Assembly: GCA_024103425.1 (NCBI GenBank)
Contig: JAGFIS010000039.1
Span: forward strand, 1-64,000
Source of the DNA: Chitinophagaceae bacterium
GTDB taxonomy: Bacteria; Bacteroidota; Bacteroidia; Chitinophagales; Chitinophagaceae
Reading direction: 5' to 3'
DNA length: 64,000 nucleotides
Below, piece after piece: positions 25,322 to 32,882 of this stretch (the first letter of the stretch is position 1; each line of letters opens with the position of its first letter). The translations under genes and the position numbers were made by a program. The notes beneath the pieces were generated by a model. That model saw only the letters and a program-made list of their open reading frames with translations. It had not been told where the DNA came from and ran no database searches.

Positions 25322-26482
25322 ATGAAGAAGTGGTTTTTCTTTTTGCTGGGATGGGTGTTGATTACAGTAACGTACGGACAGACAAAAGTGCCTGTTTTTG
25401 TTTCGGGTCAGGATGGATACCGCAGTTTTCGTATTCCGGCAATCATCACAGCACCCAACGGCGACTTGCTGGCTTTCTGTGAAGGCAGGGTAAACCATGC
25501 GGGTGATTTCGGCGATATCAAGATTGTGATGAAGAGGAGTACGGACGGGGGAAAGACCTGGGGGCCGATACAGGTGGTTGCAGATTACGACACGCTGCAG
25601 GCCGGTAATCCTGCTCCTGTTGCTGACCTGACCGACCCCGATTATCCCGGAGGGAGAATCTTCATGTTCTACAATACCGGCGATAACCACGAGGGAGAAG
25701 TGAGGAAAGGAAATGGACTTCGCGAATTATGGTACAAGACATCCACCGATAATGGTGCTACCTGGAGTGAGGCTGTCAACATCACCACACAGGCGCACCG
25801 CCCGAACAAACCTCAGAGAAACCCTGCTTACAATTTTTCGCAAGACTGGCGCAGCTATGCCAATACACCGGGGCATGCGATGCAGTTTACTTCGGGAGAA
25901 TACAAGGGAAGAATTTTTATCGCTGCTAATCACTCCGAAGGCGATCCGAAGAATGCTTTCATGGATTATAAGGCACACGGATACTACACAGACGACCACG
26001 GCAAAACATTTCATCTGAGTGAGAATGTGGTATTCCCCGGGGGAAATGAATCGACTGCAACAGAATTGAGTGGCAGCCGTCTGATGATGAACAGCCGTAA
26101 TCAGAGAGGAGATATAAAAGCGCGCATCGTATCAATCAGCAGTGATGGCGGCGCCACATGGGATACCAGTTATTTTGATAAGACCCTGATCGATCCCGTA
26201 AACGAAGGAAGTATTCTCACTGTCGGTAAGAAGAAAGGAAAAAATATCCTCGCCTTCAGCAATGCGGCTGACGAGCAGAGAAGGGATAACCTGACGATTA
26301 GAATCAGCTATGATGACGGTGCGACCTGGAAGAAATCCATTCCGGTTGATAAAAGTCCCGATGGCAAAGGCGATTACACTGCTTATTCTGATCTTGTAAA
26401 AATAGGTAAGAAGAAAGTCGGAATCCTTTACGAATCTGACGGCTATAAAAAGATTGTCTTTTCAGTGATCAAGTGGAAATAA
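25322..26482 (+). CDS. nanH: GH33 exo-alpha-sialidase
   Basis: The 386-residue secreted six-bladed propeller cleaves terminal sialic acids. After a signal peptide (to about residue 20, TVTYGQ) are the FRIP motif (36-39) and four Asp-boxes at 73-80 (STDGGKTW), 141-148, 273-280 and 329-336. The probable catalytic Glu248 (ATELSG) and nucleophile Tyr355 (YTAYSDL) with Glu371 are present. Length fits a single-domain bacterial sialidase without a carbohydrate-binding module. No sialic-acid transport or catabolism genes (nanA, nanK, nanT) are in the window, so the enzyme may mainly uncap glycans for its neighbours. Confidence 0.94.
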   Translation: MKKWFFFLLGWVLITVTYGQTKVPVFVSGQDGYRSFRIPAIITAPNGDLLAFCEGRVNHAGDFGDIKIVMKRSTDGGKTWGPIQVVADYDTLQAGNPAPVADLTDPDYPGGRIFMFYNTGDNHEGEVRKGNGLRELWYKTSTDNGATWSEAVNITTQAHRPNKPQRNPAYNFSQDWRSYANTPGHAMQFTSGEYKGRIFIAANHSEGDPKNAFMDYKAHGYYTDDHGKTFHLSENVVFPGGNESTATELSGSRLMMNSRNQRGDIKARIVSISSDGGATWDTSYFDKTLIDPVNEGSILTVGKKKGKNILAFSNAADEQRRDNLTIRISYDDGATWKKSIPVDKSPDGKGDYTAYSDLVKIGKKKVGILYESDGYKKIVFSVIKWK

Positions 26483-26557
26483 TTACCCTTTTCTTTTAAA
26501 GTTGATAAAGAAGTATCAGAACGGTTACGCTCTCATGCCTTATTTTTAGGGCAGAAT

Positions 26558-28786
26558 ATGTTGAAAAGTAAGAAGCTTTGGACACTCGTAATCGCTGCCG
26601 GAATTATTTCGGGAGTTGCCTTATTGCAGAGGTGTTCTCCTGAAGATAATACTGCGAATACTGCTGCCGGGAACAGCTATGTCGGCGATCAGTCTTGTCA
26701 GTCGTGCCACAAATCGGAGTATGACTCCTGGCTTACATCAGACCACTTCAAAGCGATGCAGCCTGCGAATGAAAGTACGGTTCTGGGAGATTTCAATAAT
26801 GCAGTTTACACTGCAGATGGAGTTACCAGTAAATTTTTCATAAGGGATGGAAAATACTTCATCAATACCCAGGGGGAAGATGGAGCTAATCATGACTACG
26901 AGATTCTCTACACTTTCGGTTACAAACCGCTGCAACAATACTTAGTGGCTTTTCCCGGTGGTCGGTTGCAGGCTACCCGCCAGAGTTGGGATACCGAAAA
27001 GAAGAGATGGTTTCATCAGTATGCCGGTGAGAAAATTTCTGCCCACGACTGGTTGCACTGGACGGGTAATGCACAGAACTGGAATACGATGTGCTCCCGT
27101 TGCCACAGTACCGACCTGCAGAAGAATTATGACCTGAATACCGATACTTATAACACGACTTACAGTGTAATGACCGTCAGTTGCGAAAGTTGCCACGGTC
27201 CGGGTAAACAACATATCGATTACATCAATGGCAGCGATTATAAAAAAGGCAAAAAGACCGCAGGATCGTTTCTCACATCCGGAAAGGAGAGCGATCAGAT
27301 AACCGTTATCAATACCTGTGCGCCGTGTCATGCGCGTGCGGGCGAGATTTCACCCAATAAGGTGGTGAGTAACGAACTGTTAGATAATTACATCCCCGAG
27401 CTGCCGAGCAATCAGTTCTTCTATGCCGACGGACAGATGCGCGATGAGGATTATAATTACACTTCATTTCTGCAGAGCAAAATGTTCCGGTACGGCGTTT
27501 CCTGCATCGATTGCCACGAGCCGCATTCGGGCAAAGTGTATCAAATAGACAACCAGCTGTGCATGAGGTGTCATGAAGATAAATACGACATGCCTACGCA
27601 CACCTTCCACGCGGTGAACACTGCGGGTGCACTGTGCAAGAGTTGCCACATGCCGACAGAAACTTATATGGGTAATGATGTGCGACATGACCATTTCTTC
27701 AGAGTACCACGACCTGACTTGACTGTTAAATACGGGGTGCCCAACACCTGTAATCAATGTCACTCCGATAAATCGGCGCAGTGGGCGGCAGATGCAGTGA
27801 AGAAATGGTACGGTCCGGTTAGGCCTGCTCATTTTGCAGAAGACCTGATCCTTGCCTCAAGAGAAGATTCTGCTACCATTCAACATGTTATTCGAATTGT
27901 AAAAGACACTGCCAATTCCGACATCGTCAAAGCAACGGGATTGTATTACCTCCGAAATATTGTGAGTCCGGAGTCCGGTGATGTTTTGTTGAAGGAACTA
28001 GCCAATCCAAACGCGCAGATCCGTTATCAGGCATTGAGAAGCCTTTCTAACTTTCCTCCTCAGATGTGGATGGGTCGCGTGCCGCAACTGCTGACAGATA
28101 AAGTGCGTGCAGTGAGAATTGCAGCGGCAGATTTAATGCTCACTATCCCCTCGGCACAGGTTCCTGCTAATTACAGATCTGTATTCGGTTCTGCTAAAAA
28201 TGAGTTACAGCAATACATCTTGTATCAGACAGATTTTGCCATGGGTAATCTCATGGCAGGAGATTATTATCTCAGGCAGAATGATTTTGCGCGTTCTCAG
28301 TTCTTCTATGAAAGAGCGCTGAAAAAAGACAACCGGTTGAATGAAGCACGGTTGAACCTTTCGGTAGTGTTTAACTCCCTTGGTAAGAATAAGGAAGCAC
28401 TGGATATTTTGGAACAGGCGCTGAAGATTCAGCCCGATAACGACAGGATTTATTTCAATCTCGCACTGCTTTATAATGAGATGAATGATACAGAGAAGGC
28501 AAAGTCGAGTCTCGCACAAGCCGTGAAACTGAATTCTCAAAACCCAAGGGTATATTATAATTACGGACTGATGCTGCAACAGGAAGGAAAGATGAATGAA
28601 GCCATCAGACAATTAGAAAAAGCAGTGCAACTGGCGCCTGATGACGGTGACCTGAACTACGCACTCTGCTGGATTTATTTTCAGACAGGCCGTAAGGAAA
28701 AGGCAAAAGAAATAGCCCGAACTTTGAGAAGAATCAGCCCCGGAAACCGGGATTACGAACAATTGATCAGGCAGTTAGGACTTTAA
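26558..28786 (+). CDS. Octaheme c-type cytochrome with C-terminal TPRs
   Basis: The 742-residue exported protein has a hydrophobic N-terminus with a cysteine at 26 (a poor lipobox). Eight CxxCH heme-binding motifs start at residues 47, 179, 209, 254, 316, 335, 360 and 398. The heme part resembles cytochrome c554/doubled-CxxCH proteins. Helical repeats follow from about 425, with clear TPRs at about 570-740 (NEARLNLSVVFNSLGKNKEA). It should move electrons in the periplasm or at the outer membrane; partners are unknown. It sits 75 bases after the sialidase and 10 before the GH20 fusion, an odd place for a respiratory protein. Confidence 0.88.
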   Translation: MLKSKKLWTLVIAAGIISGVALLQRCSPEDNTANTAAGNSYVGDQSCQSCHKSEYDSWLTSDHFKAMQPANESTVLGDFNNAVYTADGVTSKFFIRDGKYFINTQGEDGANHDYEILYTFGYKPLQQYLVAFPGGRLQATRQSWDTEKKRWFHQYAGEKISAHDWLHWTGNAQNWNTMCSRCHSTDLQKNYDLNTDTYNTTYSVMTVSCESCHGPGKQHIDYINGSDYKKGKKTAGSFLTSGKESDQITVINTCAPCHARAGEISPNKVVSNELLDNYIPELPSNQFFYADGQMRDEDYNYTSFLQSKMFRYGVSCIDCHEPHSGKVYQIDNQLCMRCHEDKYDMPTHTFHAVNTAGALCKSCHMPTETYMGNDVRHDHFFRVPRPDLTVKYGVPNTCNQCHSDKSAQWAADAVKKWYGPVRPAHFAEDLILASREDSATIQHVIRIVKDTANSDIVKATGLYYLRNIVSPESGDVLLKELANPNAQIRYQALRSLSNFPPQMWMGRVPQLLTDKVRAVRIAAADLMLTIPSAQVPANYRSVFGSAKNELQQYILYQTDFAMGNLMAGDYYLRQNDFARSQFFYERALKKDNRLNEARLNLSVVFNSLGKNKEALDILEQALKIQPDNDRIYFNLALLYNEMNDTEKAKSSLAQAVKLNSQNPRVYYNYGLMLQQEGKMNEAIRQLEKAVQLAPDDGDLNYALCWIYFQTGRKEKAKEIARTLRRISPGNRDYEQLIRQLGL

Positions 28787-28796
28787 ATATCATCAG

Positions 28797-31778
28797 ATGA
28801 AATTTTGGTTGTTTTGTTGTTTGCTGTTGATGGGTCAGGTGCTCCCGGCTCAGGAAACGGCTTTCAAATATTATTACCCTCAGAACGATCCTGCATTTGT
28901 GATTGGCGGGCAGGCGTGGCCGGAGGAGGTAGAAGCTTTTTACGACAGGTTGCCTGCAAGGGCAGAAAAGGATGTCAGGAAGCCTGTTTGGAATTTATCA
29001 AAACATACTGCGGGATTATACATCAGGTTTGAATCAGATGCTTCTGATATTACGGTGAGGTACACAATAGGCGGTGGCCTGCAGATGCCTCATATGCCGG
29101 CAACTGGTGTGAGCGGTATTGACTTGTATGCAAAAGACGCAAAAGGCAACTGGCTTTGGGCAGCAGCGAAGTATTCTTTTAAGGATACGGTTACTTACCG
29201 TTATACCAACCTGTCACCTGAGAAGAGAGAGTACGTGTTATACTTACCGTTATACAATTCGGTAAAGTGGATGGAGATCGGTGTCCCGGTGAACAAGGTA
29301 TTCACTCCGTTGCCGGTCTCGAAAGAAAAACCCGTTGTTATCTACGGTACTTCCATTGCTCAGGGAGGCTGTGCTTCACGCCCGGGTTTGGGATGGACTA
29401 ACATTCTGCACCGGAAAATCAATACGCCGGTGATCAACCTGGCTTTTTCGGGCAACGGGCGGCTGGAGCCGGAATTGATTGACTTGATTTCGGAAATAGA
29501 CGCGAAAGTGTATGTACTCGATTGTCTGCCGAATCTCACCGGACCGTATGTCGAAAATGGAGAGTTGAAGAAACGGTTGATCCGTTCAGTCACTGACCTG
29601 AAATCAAGTCATCCTTTCACTCCTGTCTTGTTGGTCGATCACGATGGCTTTACCGATGAGGATATTAATCCGGTCAGCAAAGGAAGCTATGCCGCGGCTA
29701 ACAGAGTTTCGAAGGAAGTGTTTGATTCGCTCATCGGAGCGGGAGTAACACGTTTGTATTATCTGACGAAGGAAGCCATCGGTCAGGATATTGAATCGAC
29801 CGTTGATGGCGTGCATCCCAACGACATCGGGATGATGCATTACGCTGATGCGTATGAAAGAATACTAAACAGAATTTTTAAAGAGAACAGTACTGAGACG
29901 ATGCACGTACCGTCATTAATTCCGATGCCCGATAAAGTAATTTGGAAAGATGATTTTTTTGATTTATCCAAAAGCAGGGGAATCAGTTGGAATCAACCTT
30001 CTCTCAGGAAAGAGGCAAGTTACCTGCAAGGCCGGTTGAAGGACGAAGAGGTTTCGCTGGAAGCGGATAATACTATTAAATCAGGTGACGGAACGATAGA
30101 ATTAATCCTCGAAAAACCTTTGGTAAAGGATGACGAGTCTTACCGGTTATCGGTAAATAATAAAAAGGTAGTGATTACCGCGGCATCAACTCACGGTATC
30201 TTCAATGGTATTCAGACGCTGATGCAACTGCTTGAAAATGGCAGCAGGTTGATTGCCTGTGAGATAGATGACAGTCCGGCTTTTGCCTGGCGCGCCTACA
30301 TGCTGGATGTCGGGCGCAATTACATGCCCATGGATTTGCTGAAGCAGCAGATAGATGTGATGTCGCATTATAAATTCAACATTTTTCACTTCCACTCCAC
30401 CGAGGATATTGCGTGGCGTTTTGAGATAAAGAAATACCCGCGGTTAACGTCTGCGAATACGATGACGCGCAACGCAGGAAAGTTTTACACGACGGAGGAG
30501 ATTAAAGAACTGATTCAGTATTGCAAGGATCGCTATATCACTTTCGTACCCGAGATAGATATGCCGGGACACAGCGCCGCTTTTACCAGGGCTATGGGCG
30601 TGAACATGCAGAGCGATGAAGGGATGAGGATTGTGAAGAATATTCTCAAAGAAATCTGCACTACATACGATGTGCCTTACATCCATATCGGTGCGGATGA
30701 GGTGAAGATAACCAATGAACGCTTTGTTCCTGAAATGACGAAGTACATTGAAAGCTTTGGCAAGCAGGTGATAGGCTGGCAGCCGGGAGGTAATTTCACC
30801 ACCAACACCATCAGGCAATTGTGGATGGACGACAGGGCTCACATCTCCGAGAAGGAGGAGTTCCGGTTTATCGATTCGCGACACCTCTATCTCAACCATA
30901 TCGATCCGTTGGAAGCTGTCACTACTATATTTAACAGGCAGATTGGCGATGTAGATAAAGGCAATGTCTCGATGCTCGGCGCAACACTCTGTATGTGGAA
31001 CGACAGGAGGGTAGAAGAAGGCGGAGATATTCTGAGGATGAACCCGGTTTATCCGGGAATGTTAGCTTTCGCGGAACGGCTTTGGAACGGAGGCGGCCGG
31101 AAGGGATGGATTTCCAATATCAGCGACGGGGATATTGCCGGATTCAAAGCATTTGAACGTCGCTTGCTGGAGCATAAGAAAAGATATTTCGCCGGGATGC
31201 CGTTTCCTTATGTACAGCAAAGCAACGAACGCTGGCAGTTGATGGGTCCGTTCGACAATGCGGGTAATCTCTCGAAGAAATTTGATCCTGAATTGCGGAC
31301 AAGCTATCCTGAAAACCTCCTGGGTAAGAAAGTGGTCGGCGGTACGGTCGTGCTCCGCCATTGGTGGGCACCCTTAATTAAAGGAGCTGTCGACAGTTCG
31401 AAAGAGAATACTACCTGGTATGCACAAACGAGGATTTGGAGCGATGCTGACCGTACACAGGATTTCTGGATAGGGTTTAACGATATTTCCCGTTCACCCG
31501 CAACCGATGCACCACCAAGGGGAGAGTGGAATGAGAAGCACGCAGCGGTATGGGTAAACGGGAAACTGATTGCTCCGCCATTATGGAAGCGTGGAGGTGA
31601 AAAAGGTGATTCTGAAATTCCGCTGATTGACGAAGGATATTCTTACCGCAGTCCCAATCAAATTTCATTAAAGAAAGGGTGGAACGAAGTGTTGCTGAAG
31701 GTGCCGACAGGCAGCTTCACAGGCAAAGACTGGCAAAATCCTTCCAAATGGATGTTTACGTTTGTGAGAGCAGATTGA
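28797..31778 (+). CDS. SGNH-hydrolase / GH20 beta-N-acetylhexosaminidase fusion
   Basis: The 993-residue secreted protein carries two enzymes. Residues 20-165 are a beta-rich N-terminal module. Residues 175-362 are an SGNH esterase with Ser186 (YGTSIAQGG), Asn220 (FSGNG) and Asp337/His340 (DGVHPND). Residues 370-490 are the GH20 N-terminal domain and about 497-810 the GH20 barrel, with catalytic Asp634-Glu635 in HIGADEV. A C-terminal beta domain of about 180 residues follows. The esterase may remove O-acetyl groups from sugars before GH20 releases GlcNAc or GalNAc. The usual GH20 motif HxTDDxGWR reads HFHSTEDIAWR here. It closes the operon. Confidence 0.87.
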   Translation: MKFWLFCCLLLMGQVLPAQETAFKYYYPQNDPAFVIGGQAWPEEVEAFYDRLPARAEKDVRKPVWNLSKHTAGLYIRFESDASDITVRYTIGGGLQMPHMPATGVSGIDLYAKDAKGNWLWAAAKYSFKDTVTYRYTNLSPEKREYVLYLPLYNSVKWMEIGVPVNKVFTPLPVSKEKPVVIYGTSIAQGGCASRPGLGWTNILHRKINTPVINLAFSGNGRLEPELIDLISEIDAKVYVLDCLPNLTGPYVENGELKKRLIRSVTDLKSSHPFTPVLLVDHDGFTDEDINPVSKGSYAAANRVSKEVFDSLIGAGVTRLYYLTKEAIGQDIESTVDGVHPNDIGMMHYADAYERILNRIFKENSTETMHVPSLIPMPDKVIWKDDFFDLSKSRGISWNQPSLRKEASYLQGRLKDEEVSLEADNTIKSGDGTIELILEKPLVKDDESYRLSVNNKKVVITAASTHGIFNGIQTLMQLLENGSRLIACEIDDSPAFAWRAYMLDVGRNYMPMDLLKQQIDVMSHYKFNIFHFHSTEDIAWRFEIKKYPRLTSANTMTRNAGKFYTTEEIKELIQYCKDRYITFVPEIDMPGHSAAFTRAMGVNMQSDEGMRIVKNILKEICTTYDVPYIHIGADEVKITNERFVPEMTKYIESFGKQVIGWQPGGNFTTNTIRQLWMDDRAHISEKEEFRFIDSRHLYLNHIDPLEAVTTIFNRQIGDVDKGNVSMLGATLCMWNDRRVEEGGDILRMNPVYPGMLAFAERLWNGGGRKGWISNISDGDIAGFKAFERRLLEHKKRYFAGMPFPYVQQSNERWQLMGPFDNAGNLSKKFDPELRTSYPENLLGKKVVGGTVVLRHWWAPLIKGAVDSSKENTTWYAQTRIWSDADRTQDFWIGFNDISRSPATDAPPRGEWNEKHAAVWVNGKLIAPPLWKRGGEKGDSEIPLIDEGYSYRSPNQISLKKGWNEVLLKVPTGSFTGKDWQNPSKWMFTFVRAD

Positions 31779-31859
31779 TAAATTCAGCGTGATGGCACCT
31801 CAGTCTTTACACTGCTTATCCTCTTTTGTTTGTAAATTGTAGTCAGATATTTTTCAGAG

Positions 31860-32579
31860 ATGGAAATGATTGATACAGGCAGTTTAATTTTTATAGATAT
31901 AGAAACCGCTTCCGGAAAGAGCGCCTTCGAAGACTTGTCTGAAGACTGGCAGGCTTTATGGAATAAAAAGGCCGGGAAGAATATAACTGAGGAATTTGTT
32001 CTAGGCGAGCATTACAAAGAAAAGGCTGCATTATATGCCGAGTTTGGTAGAGTAGTATGTATCAGCTTCGGCTATTACAAGGCCTCGGGTAGCGAGCGTA
32101 AACTGCGTATCAAATCAATAGCCAAAGAAAACGAGAAAGAGCTTTTGCAAGAGTTCTGTAACGATCTCCAACAGTTTGAAAAGCATCACCGCGGATGGGC
32201 GTTTGCCGGACACAATATACGCGACTTTGATATCCCCTATCTGTCGAGAAGGATTCTGATCAACGGATTGATTTTACCGGAATCCATGCGCTTTTTCGAT
32301 AAGAAACCATGGGAGATTATGATGGTAGATACCATGCAATTCTGGCGTTTTGGCGATTTTAAGAATTACACTTCTCTGGAGTTGCTGGCTGCAGCACTTG
32401 GTATCCCCACCCCAAAGGATGATATCGACGGTAGTATGGTCGGAGAAGTCTACTGGAAAGATAAAGACTTGCAGCGGATTGCTGCCTATTGCCAGAAAGA
32501 TGTACTGACAGTTGTGAATATCATTCGTAAGTTTAATGGTAAGGCTTTGCTGAGGGATGATGAAGTGGAATACGTTTAA
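31860..32579 (+). CDS. Predicted 3'-5' exonuclease (DEDDy, PolB-like RNase H fold)
   Basis: The 239-residue protein has exonuclease motif I FIDIETASG (Asp13/Glu15), motif II FAGHNIRDFDIPYL and motif III YCQKDVLTVV (Tyr and Asp, DEDDy type). This fits the stand-alone polymerase-B-like exonuclease family seen across Bacteroidota, acting on DNA or RNA ends. No polymerase domain is attached and none is expected in this family. It starts 81 bases after the glycosidase run and probably has its own promoter, though no exact box was found. Confidence 0.83.
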   Translation: MEMIDTGSLIFIDIETASGKSAFEDLSEDWQALWNKKAGKNITEEFVLGEHYKEKAALYAEFGRVVCISFGYYKASGSERKLRIKSIAKENEKELLQEFCNDLQQFEKHHRGWAFAGHNIRDFDIPYLSRRILINGLILPESMRFFDKKPWEIMMVDTMQFWRFGDFKNYTSLELLAAALGIPTPKDDIDGSMVGEVYWKDKDLQRIAAYCQKDVLTVVNIIRKFNGKALLRDDEVEYV

Positions 32580-32882
32580 AAGGCCTTTGAGCACTTCGTG
32601 AAAACTCTTTGTGTGCTCCGTTGTTAAATCATAAAACAGCCTGATAATTCTGCAGGATTTTATTATTTGCAGATACTAAAAAAATCTTTGCTGCTTGTTT
32701 CCGGATAATACGCCTTCTGTTACTTTTTGCCTTGACACAAAAAGTAACCAAATCCGCCGCGGCGGACAAGGACAACCCGATCGTTCCGCGCGTTTGTCCG
32801 GCCCACGCTCTTTGGGTTTCAAATTTTGGGAATTCTTTCTTCGCAGTGTCTCTGCTTTAGTGTGGACGCTGCGATTAGAAAA
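32580..32882. other. 303-bp gap between exonuclease and mutS with hairpin repeats
   Basis: There is no gene. It contains a perfect 11-bp hairpin GTTACTTTTTG (32719-32729) / CAAAAAGTAAC (32738-32748) around CCTTGACA, resembling the hairpin at 14960-14985. A TCCGCC/GGCGGA palindrome follows (32753-32766). The first hairpin may terminate transcription between the convergent exonuclease and mutS genes. Confidence 0.6.

Noticed and set aside
25322..26482. A sialic-acid utilisation locus
   Set aside because: No nanA, nanE, nanK or sialic transporter is present in the window; only the sialidase is.
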